A DNA stretch of 50,635 nucleotides from CAYXVF01 sp964468125 (GTDB lineage: Bacteria > Myxococcota > XYA12-FULL-58-9 > CAYXVF01). This document shows, in pieces, positions 40,539-50,230 of the stretch. The stretch is from NCBI GenBank assembly GCA_964468125.1, contig CAYXVF010000040.1:1-50635 (forward strand). The letters are read 5' to 3'. The position numbers and the translations under genes are program-made. Numbering within the stretch: the first letter of the stretch is position 1; every line of letters begins with the position of its first letter. The notes beneath the pieces were generated by a model, which was given only the letters and a program-made list of their open reading frames with translations, had not been told where the DNA came from and searched no databases.

Positions 40539-41687
40539 TCACACTCCTTTGATGATGGGCAGTCGGGGGTGTCCTGCTCGAGCTTCTTCGGTTTCGCCGA
40601 AGACCTGGCGCCAGCGCTCGTGGGTGAGCTCGCACTGGTATTCGGACTTCAGATCTTCTTCGCCGGTTTCGAGAAAGCTGAACGCTGGGCAGTTGTTGCA
40701 CATCGACCGTTTCTCACACGTGCCGCAGCTCGTGTCGGTGCGCGTTACCTTGAGCTGGCGGACCGCGAGCATCTCGTCGTTCCAGACGTCCATGAAGCTG
40801 CGGGAGCCACGATCGAATCGATGCTTGGTCGTCAGGACGCAGGGTGAAATTTCACCAAAGGGCCCGACGTAGAATGCGCGCGCCCCCGCTCCGCACTTGA
40901 ACAACCGGTCATCTCGCTGCTTCGGCGCTTTGCGCTCTTCATAGTGGTCGATCCATCCGCGCCGCGCAGTCTCGCTCGCGAGCTCGTGCGAAATCGCAGT
41001 CTCCTTGGAGATGCGAAGGGCCAACGGCTCCTGGCTCGAGTCCGGTAAGCAGGGAAAGATGGCTGCGTCGAACCGAAAGGGCACGCCGTAGTCTTCGGCC
41101 ATCTGACGCATGTGCTCGAACTCGTGCTCGTTCGTGCTCATCAGGATGGTCTTGAGAGCGACCGTGATGCCCGCGTTGAGCAAGCGCTCGATTCCGCGAA
41201 TGCACTTGCGGTAGCTGCCCTTGATCCGAGTGACCTTTTCGTAGGTCTCCTCAGTAGCACCGTAGATGCTGATCTCGACTCGCCGGGGAGGGAGCTCCTG
41301 AAAGGCGCTGATGATTTTGTCACTCACCAAGACGCCGTCGCAGAACACGATCACGAGCATCCCGAGGCGAACGCCGTGGGCGTAAATCTCCACGAAGTCC
41401 TTCCGCATCATCGGGTCGCCGCCGGTGATGGTGAGAAACAGGGTGCCCGCCTCGGCCAACTCGTCGAGCAATGACTTCAGCTGCTCGGTGTCCATCTCCA
41501 TGGCCCGCTTGGCGTGTTGGGCGTCTTGGTTTCCGAGGTAGCAGTGAATGCAGCGGAGGTTACAGCGGCTCGTCAGCTCGAGCATGCCCGAGAGGGGAAT
41601 GCGGTTGTGGTGCGCCTGTCGAAAGAGGGACTCGGCCCAGGTCCCTTGATCAAATCCGGCGTCGCCGTCGTATACGATGCACCCCAT
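40539..41687 (-). CDS. Radical SAM/SPASM peptide-modifying enzyme
   Basis: A 382-residue radical SAM enzyme. The SAM-binding 4Fe-4S ligands are Cys42, Cys46 and Cys49 (TSRCNLRCIHCYLG), followed by the GGDP glycine motif (LTITGGDPMMR). The C-terminal SPASM domain supplies Cys265, Cys283, Cys321, Cys324, Cys330, Cys333 and Cys352, enough for two auxiliary clusters, as in PqqE, MftC and sactipeptide/ranthipeptide maturases. ATG 41687 is chosen (AAGGA eight bases upstream); a GTG at 41762 overlapping the PqqD stop would add 25 poorly conserved-looking residues. It follows the PqqD-like gene and precedes the peptide gene by one base. Likely forms a thioether, C-C or similar crosslink in the peptide; chemistry cannot be read from sequence. 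Confidence 0.9.
   Translation of the reverse strand: MGCIVYDGDAGFDQGTWAESLFRQAHHNRIPLSGMLELTSRCNLRCIHCYLGNQDAQHAKRAMEMDTEQLKSLLDELAEAGTLFLTITGGDPMMRKDFVEIYAHGVRLGMLVIVFCDGVLVSDKIISAFQELPPRRVEISIYGATEETYEKVTRIKGSYRKCIRGIERLLNAGITVALKTILMSTNEHEFEHMRQMAEDYGVPFRFDAAIFPCLPDSSQEPLALRISKETAISHELASETARRGWIDHYEERKAPKQRDDRLFKCGAGARAFYVGPFGEISPCVLTTKHRFDRGSRSFMDVWNDEMLAVRQLKVTRTDTSCGTCEKRSMCNNCPAFSFLETGEEDLKSEYQCELTHERWRQVFGETEEARAGHPRLPIIKGV
40544..40550 (-). promoter_or_regulatory. Strong ribosome binding site of the precursor peptide
   Basis: AAAGGAG on the minus strand, six bases before the ATG at 40537 and inside the last codons of the radical SAM gene. It fixes the start of the small gene and predicts high translation of the peptide relative to the enzymes upstream. 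Confidence 0.85.
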
Positions 41688-41758
41688 GGTCCGTTCCTTC
41701 CCTCTCCTCAGAGTTATCAGTTTTTTTTTGACTCCGAAACAAATATGCGCCGGGGCAC

Positions 41759-42076
41759 TCACCGTTTTTGTCGAATCAATTTCACCGACTCGAGCTCTTC
41801 AACGAACTCTCGCAGGTCGCTTGCCGCGCGCTCGGCTTCGACTTCGAATTCTTCGGTCACCTTCGCAACGATCTCGGCAAGCGTCCGCTCTCCGTCGAGG
41901 AGCGACCAGATGAAGTCGCTGACTTCGTCCAGCACATAGAGGCGATCCATGTTGGCGATCTCGCGCTTGATCGTCACGATAAACGTCTCACCCGCGATGC
42001 GGCGGGTGACCGTGTCCGCGCTGCGCTCGTAGACTGCGTCGAGCTCCGCGACCACGTGTGCCTTTCTCTCACTCAT
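41759..42076 (-). CDS. PqqD-like peptide-recognition protein
   Basis: A 105-residue protein of the PqqD/RRE group: SERKAHVVAELDAVYERSAD at the start, then the family pattern RLYVLDEVSDFIWSLLDGERTLAEIVAKV (LNxxAxxIWxLLDGxxT-like) and a helical end. Such proteins bind the leader of a precursor and present it to the radical SAM enzyme. Start 42076 is chosen; it lies within the end of the upstream NHL lipoprotein gene (8-base overlap), so the two are coupled. A 71-base spacer with a run of nine As separates it from the radical SAM start. Confidence 0.88.
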   Translation of the reverse strand: MSERKAHVVAELDAVYERSADTVTRRIAGETFIVTIKREIANMDRLYVLDEVSDFIWSLLDGERTLAEIVAKVTEEFEVEAERAASDLREFVEELESVKLIRQKR

Positions 42077-45000
42077 CTGCGGCGACCTGGATTGCGGCAC
42101 GCGTACAACGGTCGAGCACTAGGAAAGACCCATAGGCGTCTGTCCAAGCAGCCCCGGCGAAACACCCGACTCGGAGCTGGTCGGAGGACTGGCTCACTGG
42201 AACCACTCGCGAGCTTGAGCCGATTCTCCCGTTAGTCTCAGGGAGCAGCAGTGCCAGCTCCTGGTCCGAGCCGACGAGGAGATTGCCGAAGTCGTCGAAG
42301 GCTAGCGTCGCAGGGAGCTCGGTTCGCGCTTCGCGAGCAAAGTCCTCCGCGGCGAGACGGCCCGGCAAGCTCGCGCCGAGAATGGTGCTGACCGCGCACG
42401 CGTCGCTCTCGTTGCAGCGGATCGCTCGAACGCGGTTGTTGCCTCGGTCCGCGACGAAGATCGTGCCGTCGTCACCGACCGCGAGCGCTCGCGGCTGATC
42501 GAACCGGGCTGCAACACCGGCCTCGGCATCCGCGAAGCCCGCACCTCCGCCAGCGAGGAGCGTCGTGTTGAAGGTGTCGAGCGCCAGCCGCGACACCGTG
42601 TGTGGGCCCTCCTCGGAGACGAAAAGGCTCGGCGTGCCGTTCGGCGAGGCGCCGTAGGCAAGGGCACTCGGCTCATCAAGGCCGGACGACGCGACCCTCG
42701 CACTCCACTCCGCGCTCGCGTCGGGACGCGCCAGCTCGATCAGGTGCCCGCGCGGTCCATCGACCACGTAGGCGAGCGTGTCCGAAACCACCGCGATCCC
42801 GGTCGCAGCGCCGAGATAGGCGGAGTACCGCGCAGGCTGGGCGCTGTCGTGGAGCGGCGTACCATCGGGATAGCCGAGGATGGTCATGACGCGACCATCG
42901 CTGACGAGCAATACGCGTGGACCATCGGCCACGAGCCAGCTGCCATCCGAAAGCGAAGCCACCGCCGTTGGGTCGGCGAGCGAGGCGTAGGGAAAGCGGC
43001 CGTCGGTGCTTTGAACCCGGCCGATGGCGCTGTCGATCGTTTCGTTCACGATGCGTCGAAAAACGCCGAACCCGTGGTCCGCGATGTACACCGCGTTGCC
43101 CAAGGCGCGCATCGACGTGGTTCCTCGGGGGAGAGGTGCGAGCTCACCAAAGCCCGCCTCCGCGACCGGGCCGCCGTCACCTCGCCCCGAAGGCGAAGGG
43201 TTCAGCAGAACGTCCGGGCTTCCGTCGACGTAGCGGTAGAGCTCGCCCCCGGCGGTCACGTAGTGCACCGTTCCCGACGCACTCACCGCATACGCGGTGA
43301 GGCCCGCGGCGCTGGTGAGGGTAGCAAGACTGTCAAACGCTGCCCCGGAGGCGGTCCGAAGGGTCGCCGAGACTGCATTTCCTCCGGTGTCCTCGCTTAC
43401 GTCTAGGAAGTAGAGGGTGCTGCCAACGAGAGTCAGTTGCTCGATGCGATCGTTCAGCGGTAAAGTGAGATTGCTGGGACCACCATCGAAGAGCCTCAGG
43501 CCCGCGTCGTCGGCTACGAGAAGTCGACCGGATGCGTCCACCACTGCGTCCTCGAGGTTGCTGAGCGCTCCGGTGGCCGCGGTCGAGATCGTGCCATCGG
43601 GCGCGACAACGCGAATCTCGTCGCTGCATCGATCCGGCACGTAGGCGCTGCCGTCGACGGCGAGGCTGACTCGAACCGGGCACTGCAGTGTCGCATCAGT
43701 CGCCAGTCCCCCGTCCCCGTTGCCGGTCGGTGGGACGAGGCTCGGTGCACGGCCTGCGAACACCGCGACATCGCCGGCGGCGTTGATCCGGTAGACGAGA
43801 CCGTCCCCTGGGTCGGTGACGAAGAAGCCGCCGTTCCCGTCACTGTCGATTGAGCCGAGTGAGGCGAAGACCAACGCCTCGGCGCTGAGCTCGGGAAGCC
43901 GTTCCTCGGAGACGTCACCCCACGCGGTCTGGAGCGTTCCTTCGACGATCACGCGGATGAGTCCGGCACCGCGCTCGGCGAGATAGATGCGATCCTGCCC
44001 CGCCCGAGCATCTGCCGCGACGGCGACCAGATCCGAGAAGGTTGCGATCGTTGCCGCCGTCCCGTCCGGCGAGAACCCGTTGCCGCCGGTGCCTGCGACT
44101 GGCGCGACCGCATTGCCGGCGCTTGGGTCGATCGAAAAGAGTCGGTTTGAATCCACCACCAGGATTCGGCCGTCGGGATGGGCGGCTAGGTCCGAGGGCG
44201 AGGTGAAGAAGTCACTCACCGTCGCACCATCCGAGACGCGGACCACCCCCGCGCCGCTGTCGGCGACATAAACCAGCCCGTTGGCGCCGATTGCAAGTCC
44301 GTCGCCGCCACTGATCGCGGTCGAGCCAAATGGTGAAGACAAAGGTGGAACAGCTCGCACTCGGTTGTTCCCCGAATCGACGAAGAGCAGCCCGCCCTCC
44401 GGGGTCAGGCTCACTCCGATTGGAGTGTCCATCACGTTCTCGCCGAAAGGACCTCCCGGGGCGCCCGCGACACCGATCCCGTAGGCGGTATCGATCGCGC
44501 CCGTGCCTGCGTCGATCTGCCGGACGCGATGAGCCGCGCGATCCGAGAGGGCGATCGTTCCGTCGAGCCCCACCGCCACGCGGCCGATCGATTGAAAGGT
44601 CGCGAACGCGACCGGGCCTCGGTCGCCGCTCGTCGTGCTGCCGCGGGTGCTGAGCGCAGTGAGCCGGCCGGAGGCGAAATCGATGCGATAGAGCTGCGCG
44701 CCTCCCCGCTCCACGATGACTAAGCCGTCGGGTGGAGCCCAGGCGATGTCGACCGGGTTGGTGAGCCGCCCGCGGCGTCCACCGGTCGGCGTGGGACCGT
44801 CGAAGACCGCAGGCGATGCGAGCCCGAAGAGAAGATCGGAGGTCCATGTGGTCACCGTGCACGCGTCACAGCCATCGTTCGGGTTGTCGTTCGCATCGTC
44901 GCACTGCTCGACACCTTGGTGCACGACGCCGTCGCCGCACACGTTGAGTCGGCAGGTGGACAGGCACCCGTCCGTCTCGGTCAGGTTCGCGTCGTCACAC

Positions 45001-45716
45001 TCTTCGGCGGGGATCCCGGGGGCCAGCTCGGTGCGGTTTACGAAGCCATCGCCGCACACGTTGAGGCGACAGACGCACTCGATATCGGTGCATGCGATGA
45101 CGCAGTTGTCTTCGTTGCCCGATTCGGATCCATCGTCGCACTCTTCGAGGAACGAGTTCACAAAGCCGTCGCCACAGACGTTGAACCGGCACAAGGGCGT
45201 ACAGTCGTCATCCGACAGTAGGTTGCCGTCGTCGCATTCCTCCGGCCCACTCTCCGCATCCGGGTCGACGATCCCATCACCGCAACCGGTTTCGCGGCAT
45301 CGACCCGCGACGCACACCCCATCGCCGGAGCCATCGTCGAGCCTGCACCCACGACCAGCGCTCCCGTCCGTCTCACAGACGCCGCGCAGCTTGAGTTCGT
45401 AGCTCTCCGTTTGTCCGTCGGGAAAGAAGACGCGAGCGCGCGTTCGCGCCAACGGCAGCCCGGCACCGGAGAGTGCCTCGAACGTGAGCAACTCTTCGTT
45501 CTCGGCTCGAGGAGACACTACGGTGAAGCTCAACGACGATGCGTTTTGAATCTCGATGCGGCGAAATACACCGGCTTCGTTCGCGACCGCGATCGTCGTT
45601 GCGTCGGTCGCAAGGCCATCTGGGTCGAGTAGCGTGATCAGCGCGTGGGGAGCTGGCTCAACACAGCCAACAAAGACGGCTAAGGCCGCGAAGACGAGTG
45701 GCGTGCGACGACTCAT
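42069..45716 (-). CDS. Giant lipoprotein with DUF4215 Cys repeats and NHL propellers (1215 aa)
   Basis: The signal MSRRTPLVFAALAVFVGC lipidates Cys18. An N-terminal beta domain follows to about residue 110 (PHALITLLDPDGLATDATTI). Residues 115-295 hold Cys-rich DUF4215-type repeats of the form CGDGFVN...EECDDGN. The remaining roughly 900 residues are NHL-like repeats (VDIAWAPPDGLVIVERGG, DGTIFVADRGNNRVRAI), probably two or more beta-propellers. Such proteins are exported and thought to bind proteins or carbohydrates at the surface. It is a tandem paralogue of the next gene upstream. Its start overlaps that gene's stop (ATGA), and its end overlaps pqqD-like, tying surface lipoproteins to the peptide genes. 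Confidence 0.88.
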   Translation of the reverse strand: MSRRTPLVFAALAVFVGCVEPAPHALITLLDPDGLATDATTIAVANEAGVFRRIEIQNASSLSFTVVSPRAENEELLTFEALSGAGLPLARTRARVFFPDGQTESYELKLRGVCETDGSAGRGCRLDDGSGDGVCVAGRCRETGCGDGIVDPDAESGPEECDDGNLLSDDDCTPLCRFNVCGDGFVNSFLEECDDGSESGNEDNCVIACTDIECVCRLNVCGDGFVNRTELAPGIPAEECDDANLTETDGCLSTCRLNVCGDGVVHQGVEQCDDANDNPNDGCDACTVTTWTSDLLFGLASPAVFDGPTPTGGRRGRLTNPVDIAWAPPDGLVIVERGGAQLYRIDFASGRLTALSTRGSTTSGDRGPVAFATFQSIGRVAVGLDGTIALSDRAAHRVRQIDAGTGAIDTAYGIGVAGAPGGPFGENVMDTPIGVSLTPEGGLLFVDSGNNRVRAVPPLSSPFGSTAISGGDGLAIGANGLVYVADSGAGVVRVSDGATVSDFFTSPSDLAAHPDGRILVVDSNRLFSIDPSAGNAVAPVAGTGGNGFSPDGTAATIATFSDLVAVAADARAGQDRIYLAERGAGLIRVIVEGTLQTAWGDVSEERLPELSAEALVFASLGSIDSDGNGGFFVTDPGDGLVYRINAAGDVAVFAGRAPSLVPPTGNGDGGLATDATLQCPVRVSLAVDGSAYVPDRCSDEIRVVAPDGTISTAATGALSNLEDAVVDASGRLLVADDAGLRLFDGGPSNLTLPLNDRIEQLTLVGSTLYFLDVSEDTGGNAVSATLRTASGAAFDSLATLTSAAGLTAYAVSASGTVHYVTAGGELYRYVDGSPDVLLNPSPSGRGDGGPVAEAGFGELAPLPRGTTSMRALGNAVYIADHGFGVFRRIVNETIDSAIGRVQSTDGRFPYASLADPTAVASLSDGSWLVADGPRVLLVSDGRVMTILGYPDGTPLHDSAQPARYSAYLGAATGIAVVSDTLAYVVDGPRGHLIELARPDASAEWSARVASSGLDEPSALAYGASPNGTPSLFVSEEGPHTVSRLALDTFNTTLLAGGGAGFADAEAGVAARFDQPRALAVGDDGTIFVADRGNNRVRAIRCNESDACAVSTILGASLPGRLAAEDFAREARTELPATLAFDDFGNLLVGSDQELALLLPETNGRIGSSSRVVPVSQSSDQLRVGCFAGAAWTDAYGSFLVLDRCTRAAIQVAADE

Positions 45717-48700
45717 CGGGTCAGCTCGACGAAGAGGCCTTGGCAGGCGTCCTGGAGAAAGATGCGGTCATCGCGGGTGGGATCGGTCGCGACGGAGTCG
45801 ATGCAACGGGCGACGGTTTCTGGGTACTCGACCCGCGGCGGAGCGCCGAAGACGCTGTAGCCTATGTCGTCTCCGGTGGCGACTCGCGCACCGTTGGCGC
45901 AGCCCGCGTCGGTGCCCGCCGAGACCACGCGCACCGTGTCCTCGGCCGCGACAAAGAGATTACCATAGCGATCGACTGTCAGTTTTCCGGGTGAGCTCAC
46001 CGGAAGCGTGACAGCCGGACCGAATTGTCCGGAATTGTCGCGCAGCCCGGTTCCAAGGACCGTCGTCACCGTCGACGTGGAGAAGTCGATGCGTCTAACG
46101 CGTCGGTTTCCAACGTCGGAGACATAAAGTGAGCCGTCGCAGGCGAGGGCGAGGTGGCTCGGCCGATTGAACCGTACTTCGGCGAAGCCACCCGGCACAT
46201 CATCCCCCGCGAAACCCGCTTGCCCCGTGGCGCCGACCAGCGCGTCGCTGACGGTCTCCAAGGCGACATCGATCACGCGAATGGTGTGGTTGCCGGTGTC
46301 CGCGACGTAGAGCAATTGATTGGCCGCATCGAAGGCGAGACCCGTGGGCGCGTTGAACGTCGCATCGTCGAGGGGGCCGCTCGCTGAGCCGGAGGGGAAC
46401 GCCACGGTGGTAGCGACGTTGTAGCCGGTGTAGAACTCGAGGCTCCAATCGCTCGGGGTGTCCGACGGCCGATTCAGCCGATAGAGGTAATGCTGCACCG
46501 GATCGGTGAAGTAGACGGAGGCGTCTGCGGGATTCTGATCGAGACCACCGATCTGTCGGAAGGACTCCTGCCAGGTCGCGCTCATCGTACGCTCCCCGAG
46601 AATGGCACCAAAGAAGGAAAGCTTGTACCCGTTTTGCTGCCCGACGAGCGTTCGCAGGGTCGTGCTCGCGGCGTCGACGCCTAGGTTCACCTCGCGCAAG
46701 GTGGCCACGAATGGAAAGAGCACCGGTTGACCGAGGTTGTCGGCGATGAGCCAGCGATTGTCGCCGTCGTAGAGGAGAGCGCTGGGAGAGCCTAGACGAG
46801 CGGTCTCGCCATTGCCGTCGCCAGGGAACGCGCGGCCGACGAGAGTTTGGATGATGCCCGTGGCCCGCTCCACTCCGCGCACTCGCAAGCGGGTCGGATC
46901 ACTGATCGCGAGGTTTCCGTTCGGGTCCACCGCCAAGTAGGTCGGCGAAAAGAGTCGAGACTGCGTGGCCGGTACGCCGTCGACGGTGACCTGCGGCGGC
47001 TCCTGCGCCGAACCCGGATTTCGACCCAAGTACCCGGCGTAGAGCTCGATCGAGCCGCCAGCATCGTTGGCACCCGGTTGAATCGAGAGGACGTGTTCAT
47101 CCTCGATGTCGTCGTCATCGTCGACGGAGACGAAGAGCTCGAGAAATCCGCGGGTCGTCGACGCGGCGAGGCCGGCGAGGCGCAATCCAGACTCGAGCTG
47201 TAGCACGCGGAGCTCCTCGAGTGTGTCGCCTACCGGGTCGTAGCGCCAAAGACTGAAGCGTGCCCCGCCGTCGTTGGTGGAGCTCACGAAATACAATCGA
47301 CCGGCCGCGAAGGCCATGCCCCCCACCCGGCCAATCGAAGGGCCGTTGGGCCCGTCGTACTGATCGTCGCCGTCGCCCGCAACGGTGTCGAGCTCGCCGG
47401 CCGCGTTGACTCGCCGGATCCGCTGGTTAGCGAAGTCCGCGAAGTAAACCTCGGGGACGTTGGGGTCTCCTGGGCTCGGCGCGGCCTCCACTTGAGTCGG
47501 GAGATTGAGGAGGGCCCCGGTGGCGGGTTGGCCCTCGTCGGTCGGTTCATAGCCGCCCCGAACGGTGGCGGGGATTGGAAAGGACACGTCCGGAACGAGC
47601 ACGAGCTCGCCGATGTCGAAGGGATCTTCGCCCGCGCCACTTCCGGCGAGTGAGGAGATCGTGCCATTGGGCGAGACGCGTCGTATCCGGTGATTGCCCG
47701 TGTCGGCGATGAAGATCGTTCGGGCTCCCATTTCATCTTCGAACACCGCGACGTCGTGCGGTTGGTTCAGCTCGGCGTTCACCGCGGGGTCACCGTCACC
47801 GCTGAATCCCTGTACGAAGAACGAGAAGCCCCCTGACCCCGCGACGACCTCGACCTCCGACGGGGGATAGGTGCCGCTCGGGGAGCGCACGCGGAGCACG
47901 CGCGCATAGTTCTGCTCGGCGAGGTAGAGATTCCCACTCGAGTCGAAGTCGACCCCGCGCGGCCGGTCGAGCAGCAGTGCCCGGGCGTCGAGGTCATTCA
48001 GTATTCCATTCGACGGAAGGCCGGTTAGCACCTCGAGGGTGCCGGTCTGAAGATCGACGGCGAGGAGGCGCTCGTCGATCTCTCCGACGAAGAGTCGGTT
48101 ACCATGGACCGCCACCGCGAGAGGCCGATCGAGCTGGCTGGAAATCGCGGTGTTGCCGAATGCGCGACCGCGGATTCCCGTACCGGCGACGGTGGTGATC
48201 ACGCCGGTCTGAAGGTCGACCCGACGCACTTGGTGGTGGTCAAGGTCGCCGATGTAGAGGTTGTTTTGTCCGTCAAACGCGAGGCCGTAGGGTGCGCTAA
48301 GGGCCGAGCTCGTCGCCGAGATTCCGTCTTCGACCATTCCATCGCAGCTCCCGTCGAACCCGGTGCCCGCAACGAGCTCGAGCGTACCGTTGCCCGCGAT
48401 GAGCTCCGGGACAGTCCCAGTGAGCGCCCACACCCGGTCCCCGGCCGCGGTGTCTCGTTGGCCGTCGTCGCAGGCGTCGGGGGCGTCCTCGGCAGCATTC
48501 GGAGGCTCTTCTTCGGAGAGATAGATCGTGCGGATGCCGTTGCCGAGCTCGGGTCCTACTTCGACGCCACGTACCCAGCAGAGATCGGCCGCCGTCGCGT
48601 TCAGCGACGTTTGGGTGATCTCCGCGCAGGTCCCGGTGCCGGCGACGGTATAGATCTGATCGTCGACAATGACGCGCAGGCGATTGTTCCGCGTATCCGC

Positions 48701-50230
48701 GACGAACACATTCCGATCCGAATCGACGGCGACGTCGCTCGGGGTGTGAAGCAGGGCCGCGATCGCCGGCCCGCCGTCCCCGGCGAAGTTCGGGTCGTTC
48801 TGGTTGAACGCGTCCTGCGGACGCCCGGCGATCAGATCGATCCGGCCCGTACTGAGGTTGACCTGGAAGACGCCGTGCAGCGCGGTAGCGTTGAAGAACG
48901 ATGCGGGTTGGTTCGTGAAATTTGCGAAGTAGAGGAAACGACCGTCCGTGTCGAGACCGCGGGGGCGAATCGTCGCGCGCAAGGCGTCCCCTCCGCTTCC
49001 AAACTCAGTGTCTGGTCCCGCAGGAAAGCCGGTTTCGATCCCCGTGCCGGCAATCCGGGTAACCCGTTCGGACTGCGGGTCCAAGAGCCAAACGAGGTTG
49101 CCGTCTTGGTCGGCGATGTAGAGCTCTCCATCCGGCCCGGTCGTCACGCCGCCGATCAAGTCGAGACTCAAGGAGGCGGGATCGCCGCTGCGAAGTGTGG
49201 GGAGACCGACATTGTCGCCTTCACCGATCAGCACCCGGGAGGTCCAATCCGGTCGCGAGCACGCGTTGCATGCATCGTTTGGATTGGCGTTGCGGTCATC
49301 ACACGCTTCGACCGGAGCGCCGGTGGCTGGATCGACGCTTCCGTTCACAATGCCATCGCCGCACACGTTGGCGATGCAGGAGACTCGGTTGCCCGAGACC
49401 ACGATTCGACAGGCGTCTTCGTCGATCTCGTTGCCGTCGTCGCATTCCTCGACCGGCTGGCCGTCGTCGCCGGGCTCGCGATTCACGACGCCATCGCCGC
49501 AGACATTGACGACGCACCGGCGAATACCGCCCTCGATCACGCTTCGGCAGCCGTCCTCGTTCACGTCGTTCCCATCGTCACAGGGCTCGGGGCTCTCGAG
49601 CCCGGGCGGACACTCGTTCTGTTCCTCTTCGCAATCGACCCGACTGTAAAGAAAGCCGTCGCCGCAGCGTGCGATCTCGCAGCTCCCGGTCGGCCCGTCC
49701 GGGCAGGCATCCTGCGTGTCCTCGTTGCCATCGTCGCAGGTCTCAAAGGTCTGCGGGTTCACGACGCCATCCCCACAAAAGCTTTCGGCGCATCGCCCAT
49801 TGAGGCAGACCCCTCTACCCTCGCTGGTTCCCGCGTCGCGACCATCGGGAAGTGCGCAGCCTACAGAAGGGCCGTCCCCGCAGGGAGGGGCGAGGTAAAC
49901 CTCCGCGTTCCGGGTGATTCCCTCCGGAAACTCGAGGCGCACGCGGCCGCTCGCGAGAATCTCGTCGCCCCGCTTCGCATCCACCCAGAGCAGAATCACT
50001 TCGCCCGCCGCGAAGCCGTCGATGGTGAGGCTCACCGGGAACGAACGGCCGTTGAGCGGCACGCTACGAAACTCACCACCACGCTCGCGACCGAGCGCCA
50101 ATGCGTCTGCGTCCGCCGCGAGATTCGCGCTGTCTCGGACGGTCAGGAATACGTGAGGCGGGGGATCCACGCACCCCGAACCCAGCGCCACAAACACCGC
50201 TACGGCCACGTATCGCATTTTCCGTCCCAT
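45713..50230 (-). CDS. Giant lipoprotein with DUF4215 Cys repeats and NHL propellers (1505 aa)
   Basis: Start 50230 gives MGRKMRYVAVAVFVALGSGC with the lipid-carrying Cys20; it overlaps the preceding stop by one base (TGATG). The plan equals that of its downstream paralogue: N-terminal beta domain (PHVFLTVRDSANLAADADALAL), five DUF4215-like Cys repeats (CGDGVVNPQTFETCDDGN and similar) to about residue 330, then long NHL-type repeats (GPDGELYIADQDGNLVWLLD, NVFVADTRNNRLRVI) forming several propellers. Repeated Asp-rich turns could bind calcium. A longer in-frame extension to 50314 lies antisense to no gene but inside the preceding one and is not used. Function unknown; surface location is inferred. 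Confidence 0.88.
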   Translation of the reverse strand: MGRKMRYVAVAVFVALGSGCVDPPPHVFLTVRDSANLAADADALALGRERGGEFRSVPLNGRSFPVSLTIDGFAAGEVILLWVDAKRGDEILASGRVRLEFPEGITRNAEVYLAPPCGDGPSVGCALPDGRDAGTSEGRGVCLNGRCAESFCGDGVVNPQTFETCDDGNEDTQDACPDGPTGSCEIARCGDGFLYSRVDCEEEQNECPPGLESPEPCDDGNDVNEDGCRSVIEGGIRRCVVNVCGDGVVNREPGDDGQPVEECDDGNEIDEDACRIVVSGNRVSCIANVCGDGIVNGSVDPATGAPVEACDDRNANPNDACNACSRPDWTSRVLIGEGDNVGLPTLRSGDPASLSLDLIGGVTTGPDGELYIADQDGNLVWLLDPQSERVTRIAGTGIETGFPAGPDTEFGSGGDALRATIRPRGLDTDGRFLYFANFTNQPASFFNATALHGVFQVNLSTGRIDLIAGRPQDAFNQNDPNFAGDGGPAIAALLHTPSDVAVDSDRNVFVADTRNNRLRVIVDDQIYTVAGTGTCAEITQTSLNATAADLCWVRGVEVGPELGNGIRTIYLSEEEPPNAAEDAPDACDDGQRDTAAGDRVWALTGTVPELIAGNGTLELVAGTGFDGSCDGMVEDGISATSSALSAPYGLAFDGQNNLYIGDLDHHQVRRVDLQTGVITTVAGTGIRGRAFGNTAISSQLDRPLAVAVHGNRLFVGEIDERLLAVDLQTGTLEVLTGLPSNGILNDLDARALLLDRPRGVDFDSSGNLYLAEQNYARVLRVRSPSGTYPPSEVEVVAGSGGFSFFVQGFSGDGDPAVNAELNQPHDVAVFEDEMGARTIFIADTGNHRIRRVSPNGTISSLAGSGAGEDPFDIGELVLVPDVSFPIPATVRGGYEPTDEGQPATGALLNLPTQVEAAPSPGDPNVPEVYFADFANQRIRRVNAAGELDTVAGDGDDQYDGPNGPSIGRVGGMAFAAGRLYFVSSTNDGGARFSLWRYDPVGDTLEELRVLQLESGLRLAGLAASTTRGFLELFVSVDDDDDIEDEHVLSIQPGANDAGGSIELYAGYLGRNPGSAQEPPQVTVDGVPATQSRLFSPTYLAVDPNGNLAISDPTRLRVRGVERATGIIQTLVGRAFPGDGNGETARLGSPSALLYDGDNRWLIADNLGQPVLFPFVATLREVNLGVDAASTTLRTLVGQQNGYKLSFFGAILGERTMSATWQESFRQIGGLDQNPADASVYFTDPVQHYLYRLNRPSDTPSDWSLEFYTGYNVATTVAFPSGSASGPLDDATFNAPTGLAFDAANQLLYVADTGNHTIRVIDVALETVSDALVGATGQAGFAGDDVPGGFAEVRFNRPSHLALACDGSLYVSDVGNRRVRRIDFSTSTVTTVLGTGLRDNSGQFGPAVTLPVSSPGKLTVDRYGNLFVAAEDTVRVVSAGTDAGCANGARVATGDDIGYSVFGAPPRVEYPETVARCIDSVATDPTRDDRIFLQDACQGLFVELTR

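Noticed and set aside
39501..42076. Lasso peptide cluster
   Set aside because: The kinase and a YxxP leader recall lasso systems, but no asparagine-synthetase-like cyclase and no transglutaminase-like protease are present; a radical SAM enzyme is present instead.
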